Positions 1 to 7,906 of a stretch of DNA of 64,000 nucleotides are shown here, piece after piece. Made by a program: the position numbers and the translations under genes. The notes under the pieces are model-generated. The model saw only the letters and a program-made list of their open reading frames with translations, was not told where the DNA came from and did no database searches. Every line of letters begins with the position of its first letter. The stretch's first letter is position 1. Location: contig JBMNGL010000013.1 of the NCBI GenBank assembly GCA_050949825.1, positions 310,001 to 374,000 on the forward strand, read 5' to 3'. The DNA is from DTU019 sp050949825. Its GTDB lineage: Bacteria > Bacillota > Syntrophomonadia > Syntrophomonadales > Syntrophomonadaceae.

Positions 1-62
1 TATAGAAGTAATAATGACACCAGCCTGAACTCGTACTGGCATTAACTTAAAGGGGAGCATAA

Positions 63-962
63 ATGTACCAAGACATCAGCGATATTTTACCGATCGATCG
101 TATAAAATTCAATGAACCCATGTGTTTACATACCACTTTTCGCATCGGCGGTCCGGCTGATATTCTGGCCATTCCTTCCACCCCGGAGGAGGTCATCAAT
201 CTGCTGCGTTATTGCCGGCAGAAAAGTCTGCCGCTTTTTGTCTTCGGTTTGGGCAGCAATCTTTTGGTTCGGGATAAAGGCATTCGCGGCGTGGTCATGA
301 AATTGGGAGAAGGCCTTAAGACTATTCAAATCAAAGGACAACAGGTTTATGCCGAAGCCGGGGTGCGTATGTCCGAAATGTGCCGGGTAGTGGCCCGTGA
401 AGGCTTGAGCGGCCTGGAATTTGCCGAGGGCATACCGGGCAGCCTGGGTGGAGCTATCGTAATGAATGCTGGAGCCTATGGCGGAGAAATGAAAGATGTG
501 CTTTGCTCTGTAAGCGCAGTCGATCACAACGGATCCCTGTGTGAATTTGAAGCGGTACAGCTTCAACTCGGGTATCGGAGCAGCATTTTTCAAAAGGGGG
601 AATATATCGTTCTTTCCGCTGTTTTAGAATTAACATCGGCCGATCCGGAAATAATCAAAGGCGTCATGAAAGACTATGCTCAGCGCCGGCGGGATAAACA
701 ACCGCTTGACCTGCCCAGTGCAGGCAGCACCTTTAAGAGACCGGCAGGCTTTTTTGTCGGTCCGCTGCTGGAGCAATTGGGCCTTAAGGGTTTTCAGATT
801 GGCGGTGCCCAGGTATCCACCAAGCATGCTGGCTTTATTGTCAATACCGGAAATGCCAGGGCTGAGGACGTGCTGCAGTTAATCGCTCATGTACAGCAGC
901 AAGCCTTGCAGGAACTGGGGGTGGAATTGCATCCCGAAGTAAAGCTGGTCGGCGAAGAGTAA
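63..962 (+). CDS. murB: UDP-N-acetylenolpyruvoylglucosamine reductase (MurB)
   Basis: Cytosolic flavoenzyme that reduces UDP-GlcNAc-enolpyruvate to UDP-MurNAc with NADPH, the second committed step of peptidoglycan synthesis. The 299-residue product carries the MurB landmarks in order: TTFRIGGPAD near the N-terminus, the FAD-binding GLGSNLLVRD, the GIPGSLGGAIVMNAGAYGGE loop, YRSSIF, and PSAGSTFKRP, whose Ser is the usual proton donor. It ends with LHPEVKLVG. Length and order fit the shorter MurB class common in Gram-positive bacteria. The ATG follows AAAGGGGAG by four bases. It is followed in the same direction by a radical SAM gene 36 bp downstream. The first 62 bases of the window show no gene. 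Confidence 0.97.
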   Translation: MYQDISDILPIDRIKFNEPMCLHTTFRIGGPADILAIPSTPEEVINLLRYCRQKSLPLFVFGLGSNLLVRDKGIRGVVMKLGEGLKTIQIKGQQVYAEAGVRMSEMCRVVAREGLSGLEFAEGIPGSLGGAIVMNAGAYGGEMKDVLCSVSAVDHNGSLCEFEAVQLQLGYRSSIFQKGEYIVLSAVLELTSADPEIIKGVMKDYAQRRRDKQPLDLPSAGSTFKRPAGFFVGPLLEQLGLKGFQIGGAQVSTKHAGFIVNTGNARAEDVLQLIAHVQQQALQELGVELHPEVKLVGEE

Positions 963-998
963 GCCGGACGGCCAGCAACGACTCAGGGAGAAATCATA

Positions 999-2735
999 AT
1001 GAGAGTATTACTCTGCGCTATTAATGCCAAATATATCCATGTCAACCTGGCGGTGCTGTACCTGCACCAGGTTGGCCTTGCTGCAGGCTGGCACAGTCAA
1101 ATCCGCTCCTTCAGCATCAACGAACCCATAGGTTATATCCTCTCCGAACTGCATCAGCACCAGGCAGATGTGGTAGCTTTTTCCTGCTATATTTGGAACA
1201 TTGAAATGGTTATGAAACTGGCTGCCGATATGAGGAAGGTCAGACCGGAAGCCATGATTGTATTGGGTGGACCTGAGGTAAGTTACAGGGCCGACCAGAT
1301 CTTGCGCGAAAACCCGGCGGTTGATTATGTGATCAGCGGAGAAGGTGAGACTGTCTGGCCACAGTTGCTGGCCGCCTGGCATCAAGGTATAAACCATCCG
1401 AATCTGCCCGGTGTGAGCTATCGGGAAGGTGCGGACATAATCACTGCCGAGTCTGAAGCTGCCGCTTTGCCCGTTCTTGATGGCATTCCATTTCCTTATG
1501 AAGGCATACGAGGGGACCACAGCCAAATCATATATTATGAAAGCTCCCGCGGCTGTCCCTTCCAATGCAGTTACTGCCTATCATCCCTGCAAAGGGAGGT
1601 ACGTTTTTTTCCTCTGGAGCGGGTAAAAAGGGATCTGGAGCGTTTAATCCAACTAAACCCTCGGGAAATCAAGTTTGTCGATCGTACCTTCAATTGTGAT
1701 GAGTCCAGAGCCCGGGCCATCATGGAGATGATTTTGCAGCTACCGGGACAAGCCCGCTTTCATATGGAAATCTCTCCCCAGCTTCTGTCCGATAAGTTCT
1801 TGAGCTTTCTGGAAAAACTGCCCGGGCAGCGCTTTGCCTTTGAGATAGGAGTGCAATCAACCCATGAGCCTACCCTGAAGGCCATAAAACGCCTCGGTGA
1901 CTGGTCGCGGATCTCCTCCAACATCAGCCGTTTGCGGCAGGCGGATAATATACACCTGCATCTCGATCTAATCGCCGGACTTCCTGAGGAAGACTACCCC
2001 ACCTTTATGAATTCTTTCAACCAGGTCTACAACCTTAAGCCGCATCACCTGCAACTGGGTTTCTTAAAGATGCTGCCGGGAACCGGCATCCGACGGCAGG
2101 CCCAGAACTACCAATACCAGTATCAACAGCATCCCCCTTACGAGGTGCTGTCCACAGACTGGCTCTCTTTCGAAGAACTGGTGCATTTGCACCATATTGA
2201 AGATGTGCTGGAGAAGTATTATAATGCTGGGCTGGCTCGCTTAACCGTGGAGCAGGTCATTGCCCGGCGCTATAACGGCAATGCCTTTTCCTTTTGGGAA
2301 AGACTGGGACAATATTGGCATCACAAGGGCTATTACGGCATTGGGGTGGGATTAAATGAGCGTTACACCATCCTCAAGCAGTATCTTGATGAGCAGTATC
2401 CTCAGCTCAGTCAACAACATCATGATTGGCTCAAGTATGATTACTTGCAGGGGCGCCTTTCCTATCATTTGCCGGTGGGCTTACACGGCCTGCCCCAGTC
2501 GTCGGAGATGCTTACCAAATTGCTCAAGCAGGACGGCTTTATAGCGCAATACCTGCCTGAATTCACGCACAGTTCGATTCGAGAAATCAAAAAAAGGGTT
2601 ATACTGGAACGTTTTCAATATCATCTCTGCAGCGGGCCAGCTGCAACAGATCCGCTTACCATGCTGTTTGTATATCCTCAACCGGGACAGGGGGCGGGCC
2701 GAATAGTGCCCCTTTATACCGACCTGCTCGACTAG
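999..2735 (+). CDS. B12-binding-domain radical SAM protein
   Basis: Predicted cobalamin-dependent radical SAM enzyme; substrate unknown. The N-terminal ~150 residues look like the B12-binding Rossmann domain (VVAFSCYIWNIE, VLGGPEVSY, YVISGEGE). The SAM-cluster motif SRGCPFQCSYC follows near residues 184-193 (CX3CX2C). The radical SAM barrel then runs through EIGVQSTHEPTLKAIKR and LDLIAGLPEED. The last ~200 residues resemble the DUF4080-type tail seen on this protein group. Known members of the wider family act as methyltransferases, methylthiotransferases or tetrapyrrole cyclases, so no reaction can be assigned. The ATG has AGGGAG nine bases upstream. I see no features linking it to the nitrogenase-like genes at 20 kb. 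Confidence 0.85.
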   Translation: MRVLLCAINAKYIHVNLAVLYLHQVGLAAGWHSQIRSFSINEPIGYILSELHQHQADVVAFSCYIWNIEMVMKLAADMRKVRPEAMIVLGGPEVSYRADQILRENPAVDYVISGEGETVWPQLLAAWHQGINHPNLPGVSYREGADIITAESEAAALPVLDGIPFPYEGIRGDHSQIIYYESSRGCPFQCSYCLSSLQREVRFFPLERVKRDLERLIQLNPREIKFVDRTFNCDESRARAIMEMILQLPGQARFHMEISPQLLSDKFLSFLEKLPGQRFAFEIGVQSTHEPTLKAIKRLGDWSRISSNISRLRQADNIHLHLDLIAGLPEEDYPTFMNSFNQVYNLKPHHLQLGFLKMLPGTGIRRQAQNYQYQYQQHPPYEVLSTDWLSFEELVHLHHIEDVLEKYYNAGLARLTVEQVIARRYNGNAFSFWERLGQYWHHKGYYGIGVGLNERYTILKQYLDEQYPQLSQQHHDWLKYDYLQGRLSYHLPVGLHGLPQSSEMLTKLLKQDGFIAQYLPEFTHSSIREIKKRVILERFQYHLCSGPAATDPLTMLFVYPQPGQGAGRIVPLYTDLLD

Positions 2736-2852
2736 AGCGAGAAGACTAAATATACCCATGTATACAATGTTCTTGCTGCAGAGGGCTTGACTCTGCAGGC
2801 GGTTGGTTTAGTCTATATAAATAGATATTAGTAAAAATTTCAGGGGGCAATT

Positions 2853-3758
2853 ATGGTAAAGAAGATTCGTATAGCCGTCGTGGGTTATGGAAATATCGGG
2901 CGCTTTGCGGTGGAAACCGTACAGTGCACACCGGATATGGAACTTGCAGGGGTGGTGCTGAACCCCCCTCCAGGCGAAAAACCACCGCTCCCACCCCGGG
3001 ATATTGCGGTAGTGGACAATATTGGGGAGTTGAAAGGGGTGCAGGTTGCACTTTTGTGCATACCCAGCAGGGTTGTGCCTGACTATGCTCCCGGGATCCT
3101 GGAAAGGGGAATTTCCACTGTTGACAGCTATGACTTACATGGTCAGGTGGTCGAGCTGCGCCGCAAATTGGACAGGGTAGCCAAAGCTCATCAAACCGTA
3201 GCAGTGGTCTCTTCCGGATGGGATCCGGGCACAGATTCCATGATTCGCTGTATGTTTGAGTTTATGGCCCCTCGGGGTATCACATACACCGATTTCGGTC
3301 CGGGAATGAGCATGGGTCACTCGGTTGCGGTCAAATCTATACCGGGTGTACAAAACGCTTTGTCTATGACCATTCCTCTGGGAACCGGGGTGCATCGCCG
3401 CATGGTTTATGTTGAATTGGCGGCAGGTCAAGATTTCGATTCCGTCAAAAAGGCTATTCAAAACGATGCCTATTTCATAAATGATGAGACTCATGTTTTC
3501 CAGGTAGAAGATGTAAACCGACTTATAGATATTGGCCACGGGGTGCTGATGCAGCGAAAAGGCGCCTCTGGCTTGACCCATAATCAGCTGCTGAAACTGG
3601 AAATGCGGATCAACAACCCGGCCCTAACCGCTCAGATCATGGTGGCCTCAGCCCGGGCGGCATTAAAGCAGGATCCTGGTGCCTACACCATGATTCAGAT
3701 GCCAATAATTGACTATATGTATGGCGATGAGGACGAATTGATCAGGCGTTTAGTATAA
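2853..3758 (+). CDS. ddh: meso-Diaminopimelate dehydrogenase
   Basis: NADPH-dependent enzyme converting L-2-amino-6-oxopimelate (tetrahydrodipicolinate) to meso-diaminopimelate in one step, bypassing the acylated branches of lysine and peptidoglycan synthesis. The N-terminal Rossmann motif VVGYGNIGR is followed by SSGWDPGTDSM near residue 118 and FGPGMSMGHSVAVK near residue 150, both typical of the diaminopimelate-dehydrogenase catalytic domain. The C-terminal dimerisation region is present. At 301 residues it is slightly shorter than Corynebacterium Ddh (about 320). The ATG follows CAGGGGG. It sits in the same direction after murB and the radical SAM gene. A hairpin at 3773-3819 without a strong T-run may end the transcript. 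Confidence 0.9.
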   Translation: MVKKIRIAVVGYGNIGRFAVETVQCTPDMELAGVVLNPPPGEKPPLPPRDIAVVDNIGELKGVQVALLCIPSRVVPDYAPGILERGISTVDSYDLHGQVVELRRKLDRVAKAHQTVAVVSSGWDPGTDSMIRCMFEFMAPRGITYTDFGPGMSMGHSVAVKSIPGVQNALSMTIPLGTGVHRRMVYVELAAGQDFDSVKKAIQNDAYFINDETHVFQVEDVNRLIDIGHGVLMQRKGASGLTHNQLLKLEMRINNPALTAQIMVASARAALKQDPGAYTMIQMPIIDYMYGDEDELIRRLV

Positions 3759-3884
3759 TTCAGCCCATTACACAGGGGTATGGTGTTGTTGTCTATAGCA
3801 ACAATAGTCCTGCCCCTTGATGTTTAGTTGAGCTGCCAGCCTTCAGCCGGCAGCAGTTTGTTATAATGGTCTTAATATCAGCTT

Positions 3885-4691
3885 TTGAAAAGAGATTCAC
3901 CCGTGAACAACGATCCACACCGACATCCCCTCAGATATCAGGATGATACAGATGAAGATTACGGTCATTATCGCTCCCGTTCGCCCTGGTTTAAATGGGT
4001 AGCCGTGCTGGTGGTATTAGCCTTTCTGGCCCTGGCCCTGCCCAATCTGGTCCATTTGCTCAATGCAGGACAGGGTCTGCAGCAGGATCCGACTTTGAAC
4101 TCAGATCCGCTTGCACAAGCGGCCAAACCAGGCATTGTATTGGTTCAGGCCCGAACTGAAAACGGTTTGGCCTTACAGGGGAAAAGGGGAACCGGTTTCA
4201 ACATCCGCGATGATGGCGCGATTGTCACCAATGAACATGTTGTTTCCGATGCATTGTCAGTTAGTGTGCTGTTTCTCGATGGCCGGATATACTACACCAA
4301 TCGCTGGCAAAAGGTAGGGGATGCCGATCTGGTGGTGCTGGATATTCGGGCAGAAGGTCTTCCGGTATTGCCGCTTAAGGATTACATGCCCCAAATCGGT
4401 CAGACGGTTACGGTGATTGGTAATCCTCTGGATATGGAAAGACTTGTCCAAAAGGGAACCATAAGCACTGTAGCCCCATCATCGGGGAAAGAGCACTGCG
4501 GCTGTTTTGAGATTCTCATCACTGCTGCGCCGGGACTTAGTGGCAGTCCGGTCATAGATGACACCGGGGCGGTGATTGGAGTAGTCTATGCTGCTCGCCA
4601 GGCGATAGATTCCCAGAGCAGCACCGCTTTGGCCATCCCGCTCTCAACGGTAAGGACTGATCTGCAATCAGCCCTTAAACGCCTTAAATAA
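3885..4691 (+). CDS. Membrane-anchored trypsin-like serine protease
   Basis: Chymotrypsin-fold (S1/HtrA-like) protease held in the membrane by one N-terminal segment (WVAVLVVLAFLALALPNL, about residues 38-58), so the catalytic domain should lie outside the cell. The triad is readable: His in TNEHVVSD, Asp in GDADLVVLDI and Ser in APGLSGSPVID. No PDZ domain follows, so it is shorter than DegP/HtrA (268 residues). The TTG at 3885 lacks a convincing ribosome site. The in-frame GTG at 3903 is preceded by GAAAAGAGA and is a good alternative, removing six residues. A TATAAT lies at about 3862. Substrate unknown; a surface quality-control role is the family default. Confidence 0.82.
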   Translation: MKRDSPVNNDPHRHPLRYQDDTDEDYGHYRSRSPWFKWVAVLVVLAFLALALPNLVHLLNAGQGLQQDPTLNSDPLAQAAKPGIVLVQARTENGLALQGKRGTGFNIRDDGAIVTNEHVVSDALSVSVLFLDGRIYYTNRWQKVGDADLVVLDIRAEGLPVLPLKDYMPQIGQTVTVIGNPLDMERLVQKGTISTVAPSSGKEHCGCFEILITAAPGLSGSPVIDDTGAVIGVVYAARQAIDSQSSTALAIPLSTVRTDLQSALKRLK

Positions 4692-4719
4692 TATACTTCT
4701 CTTGCACCGGTTATGGGAA

Positions 4720-4932
4720 CTATTGCTGATCATGGATAATGGTTACCGCTGTAGAGTCGAACATGGCGAACACCTCATCACCTTTAGTCAGATTCATGTC
4801 CTTAGCTGCAGCGGCGGTTATGGTAGCTGTGACCAATTGATCACCGATATCGACCTGTACTTCGGTCATGTCTTTGCCTTTTTTAATTTTCGTAATCTGG
4901 CCTACCAGTTTATTGGCATCACTGATACGCAT
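4720..4932 (-). CDS. TOBE-domain (Mop-like) molybdate-binding protein
   Basis: A 70-residue single TOBE domain, as in the molbindins (Mop) that store or buffer molybdate or tungstate in the cytosol. The start resembles Mop proteins (RISDANKLVGQI), with the TEVQVDIGDQLVTATIT strand pair and the KGDEVFAMFDSTAVTI end. The ATG is preceded by GGAGGGATAATT. It is a single gene between two converging or unrelated units, with no molybdate ABC transporter visible nearby. Anaerobic bacteria with molybdenum or tungsten oxidoreductases commonly carry such proteins, but the metal cannot be read from the sequence. Confidence 0.85.
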   Translation of the reverse strand: MRISDANKLVGQITKIKKGKDMTEVQVDIGDQLVTATITAAAAKDMNLTKGDEVFAMFDSTAVTIIHDQQ

Positions 4933-4961
4933 AATTATCCCTCCTGCATTGTATTTTCGAT

Positions 4962-5023
4962 TATTGATGCCCCTGCAAAGAGGTATAATTCACAAGTTTG
5001 GTTTTTTTGCAGGGGCATCAATA
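4962..5023. repeat. 62-bp MITE-like element with perfect 18-bp inverted ends
   Basis: The ends TATTGATGCCCCTGCAAA (4962-4979) and its exact reverse complement (5006-5023) enclose a short core with GGTATAATT. The arrangement matches elements at 20101, 25355, 27003 and 60089, whose ends differ mainly in the GATGCCCC versus GATTCCAC part. The core GGTATAATT resembles a -10 box. No coding capacity. Confidence 0.8.
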
Positions 5024-5308
5024 TTAGTATATGCAAAATACGATATCTTCCAGCATATTGCCCCCATAATACTATAAGCTGTTGTTTAGTGCATATTCGT
5101 GCTTGTATTAATGACATACCTGTGCCTATACCGTAATACTTAAACTATTGCTTATACTATGCTGGCGATGTTTATCTGATCCTTTTCTGGGCTTGACTTG
5201 GAATGACAGCTCTGGCCTTTGACCTGCAGATCTCTTGATCTGCTGTGATAACTTCGCCCCGGGTTGCGGACAATATGATAAACTGCAGGTAGCGTATAAT
5301 ACTACATT

Positions 5309-5434
5309 CGGGCGTTGCCCTTAAGGACGACAAGAACAGGGACTTTCATGGCAATGGCAGGAGCATGCGCTCAGAATTCCCCTGTGTTACCCACATCACG
5401 ATAAATGGAAACATTGCTCCTGATATACAATCCT
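5309..5434 (+). repeat. Dispersed ~125-bp repeat, copy 1
   Basis: By eye this segment matches the reverse complement of 24055-24179 at most positions, sharing GGGCGTTGCCCTTAAGGA, GGGACTTTCAT, CAGGAGCATGCGCTCAGAAT and ATTGCTCCTGATATA. Both copies are intergenic. No open frame is shared. Confidence 0.8.
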
Positions 5435-5476
5435 TTATTTTCCGTAAAATCGCTGTTTAATTTAGAGCAATAACAG

Positions 5477-7168
5477 GTGGTGGATGATTTTTTGAGAAAA
5501 ACTGCATTCTGGACAGGGCTCATACGCTCTTACATAGTTATAAAACTATTCATCGATATCTTTTGGGCCTTTTATTCGCTGCGTTTTAAGAAGATAGTTC
5601 ATAAACCCGATTGGGTTTTCACCAGACGGGAACAGTTGTATGTGTCCCAGGCCCGTTATTTCCGCCGCACTGCAGTAGAACTGGGGGGGTTGTTGATAAA
5701 ACTGGGCCAATTCCTGAGCACCCGGGTTGATATATTGCCGCAAGCCTCCATTAGAGAATTGGCCGGACTGCAGGATGAGGTAGCCGAGGTCCCTTTTGAG
5801 GAGATCAAACTACTGGCCGAAGCAGAATTGGAACAACCCCTGGAGCAGGTTTTTGCAGATTTTGATCATCGGCCCCTGGCCTCGGCATCTTTGGGTCAGG
5901 TACATACCGCCTACCTTCATGATGGCCGTAAAGTGGCGGTCAAAATACAACGCCCCGGCATTGATGAATTGGTCAATATCGATTTGAAATCGATCCGCAA
6001 GGTGGTTAGTTTCATTAAAGCAGCTACTGATTGGCAGCGCTTCATTGATCTGGATGCCATTTATAAGGAGTTTGCTGACACCATCAGGGAAGAATTGGAT
6101 TACATCCAGGAAGGGTACAATGCTGAAACCATTGCCGCCAACAGTAAATCTGATGACATGTTTGCCGCGCCGTCAATTTACTGGGACTATACCACCCGGC
6201 GGGTGCTTACCATGGAATACATGGAGGGCATCAAGATTACCGATTATGACCGTATCGCGGCGGCAGGACTCAACCGCAAAGAGATTGCGGCAAGATTGCT
6301 GGGAATCTATGTGCGCCAAATCCTGGTAGACGGCTTTTACCATGCCGACCCTCATCCGGGCAACCTTTTTGTCACCACTGAAGGAGTCGTTATCATGGTT
6401 GACTTCGGTATGGTGGGCGCCGTATCGGATGAAATGCGCCCCCTCCTGGTAGAATTAGTCCTGGCTCTTACCCGGCGGGATTACTTTGAAGTGGTGGAGC
6501 AAATTAAACGACTGGGGTTTCTACGCCATGAATTTGACAACCTGTTGTTGGTACGAGCTGTTTCGATATTTTTAGAGCATACCCTGGGCAGTGTGCAGGA
6601 GATCAACAGCGCTGATTTACAGGATTTTTTAAGGGATTTGGAGCGTCTGCTTTATGAACAACCCTTTCAGATTCCGGCGCGGTTCACCTTCCTGGGACGA
6701 GCCCTGGGAACCCTGTACGGCATCTGCGTAGGCCTCGATCCTGAGATCAATTTTGTGGATGTCTCCCGTCCCTATGTCGATAAGTTTATCGGCAGCAAAA
6801 GCAGTGTCTATAAAATCGCAGTTGAAAAGGCCCGCAGCCTGGGCATGGCTCTCTTGGATTTACCTGTCTTGATGGAGCGTGTGCTTATAAGGGCAGAGCG
6901 TGGCGATTTGCATGTCAAAATGGATGCACCGGATTTTAGCGAGAGCATGGCTCAAAATACCCGCGCCCTTCTTTCCCTGGGCTGGGCCTTGGTATTTGGC
7001 TTTATTCTATTGGCATCTGCTCTTTTGCTGACCAATCAATATGTAATGGAGGCGCGAATTGGCGGTTTGCTGTCCCTGCTCCCGCTCCTGCTCATGATTC
7101 GCAGCCGGCGCAAACCAGGTCTCAGGAAGGCGCCACATCCACCGATAATGGTGCGCCGCAACTCATAA
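5477..7168 (+). CDS. ABC1/UbiB-family atypical protein kinase
   Basis: Membrane-associated atypical kinase of the ABC1/UbiB/ADCK group. Such proteins support quinone or isoprenoid-lipid handling in other organisms; the substrate here is unknown. The KxGQ-type motif reads LIKLGQFLSTRVDILP. The nucleotide loop is the family's Ala-rich form (PLASASLGQVHTA) followed by VAVKIQRPG. The catalytic and metal motifs are HADPHPGNLF and VDFGMVG. Two hydrophobic helices close the protein (about residues 500-518 and 530-545). The frame opens with tandem GTG codons at 5477 and 5480 with only a weak ribosome site. A thioesterase gene begins 22 bp downstream and is probably co-transcribed. Confidence 0.88.
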   Translation: MVDDFLRKTAFWTGLIRSYIVIKLFIDIFWAFYSLRFKKIVHKPDWVFTRREQLYVSQARYFRRTAVELGGLLIKLGQFLSTRVDILPQASIRELAGLQDEVAEVPFEEIKLLAEAELEQPLEQVFADFDHRPLASASLGQVHTAYLHDGRKVAVKIQRPGIDELVNIDLKSIRKVVSFIKAATDWQRFIDLDAIYKEFADTIREELDYIQEGYNAETIAANSKSDDMFAAPSIYWDYTTRRVLTMEYMEGIKITDYDRIAAAGLNRKEIAARLLGIYVRQILVDGFYHADPHPGNLFVTTEGVVIMVDFGMVGAVSDEMRPLLVELVLALTRRDYFEVVEQIKRLGFLRHEFDNLLLVRAVSIFLEHTLGSVQEINSADLQDFLRDLERLLYEQPFQIPARFTFLGRALGTLYGICVGLDPEINFVDVSRPYVDKFIGSKSSVYKIAVEKARSLGMALLDLPVLMERVLIRAERGDLHVKMDAPDFSESMAQNTRALLSLGWALVFGFILLASALLLTNQYVMEARIGGLLSLLPLLLMIRSRRKPGLRKAPHPPIMVRRNS

Positions 7169-7190
7169 AAACCGGTAGGAGGATGATAGC

Positions 7191-7619
7191 ATGTCGGGTT
7201 TAATTGATCCTGAGGAACTCAGCCAGTTATCAGCGGGACGAATCAAGAAGCTGCCACCCTGTGTGGAAATACTGCAAGGATTGCCGGTGGAGGTGGTGCC
7301 AGGCCAAAAGGTTACCCATGTTTTCCCGGTGCTGGAGCAATTCACCAATGTTGTAGGCTCCATGCAAGGCGGTTTTATTACCGCAGCTTTTGATAATGTT
7401 TTTGGGCATTTGGGCTACCTGATCGCTGCAGGTCAGCAGATTGCGTCGCTGGATATCAGTACAACCTATATACGGCCTATTTTCCCCGGTGATGAATTGC
7501 GCATCACCGTGCACCTCAAACATCGGGGTAAGACCGTGGCCTACCTGGAAGGTGAAGCGGTCAATGCTCTCGGTAAAATGATTGCCTGTGCTCATACACA
7601 CCTGATTTTCTTTGACTAA
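7191..7619 (+). CDS. PaaI-type hotdog thioesterase
   Basis: A 142-residue single hotdog domain of the PaaI/YdiI acyl-CoA thioesterase group. The hotdog helix reads GGFITAAFDNVFGHLGYL with the conserved Gly-Gly and Asp. It is followed by SLDISTTYIRPIFPGDEL and HRGKTVAYLEGEAVN, the usual strand pattern. It would hydrolyse acyl- or aryl-CoA esters in the cytosol; the substrate is not predictable. The start is firm, with AGGAGG nine bases before the ATG. It lies close behind the UbiB-like kinase. Confidence 0.88.
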   Translation: MSGLIDPEELSQLSAGRIKKLPPCVEILQGLPVEVVPGQKVTHVFPVLEQFTNVVGSMQGGFITAAFDNVFGHLGYLIAAGQQIASLDISTTYIRPIFPGDELRITVHLKHRGKTVAYLEGEAVNALGKMIACAHTHLIFFD

Positions 7620-7906
7620 TCCTTTAGCCCAGAGCCTTAATAACCACCGTAGCAATCCTTGGGTTTTGCCTTTGGATAAGAATGATAAACATATATTTAG
7701 TCGTTTATTGAGTCTAATAATCGATTATCCTGTCGTTAACTAAGCAAATCTTTATGTCAGGCTGATGATAATGACCTGATACGCTTGATGGTGCGGCAGC
7801 TGATTATACTTTCCTGGAGAAGGTTCTTTTTAAGGCGTGTGGAATTAGATAGTTAAAATCGTTAACCGCACATTGTCCCTTGTTTTGCTTTTAAGGAGGG
7901 AGTCAT

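Larger units (their letters stand above)
4933..5476. other. Gene-free interval with two repeat elements
   Basis: No convincing coding sequence. It contains a 62-bp palindromic element (4962-5023) and one copy of a ~125-bp dispersed repeat (5309-5434). The stretch between them shows only scattered stop-rich frames. The promoter of the UbiB-like gene presumably lies near the right end, but I cannot pick a clear one. Confidence 0.6.

Noticed and set aside
999..2735. NifB-like maturase for the nitrogenase-like pair
   Set aside because: The protein has a B12-binding N-terminus and lacks NifB features; it is 18 kb away among cell-wall genes.
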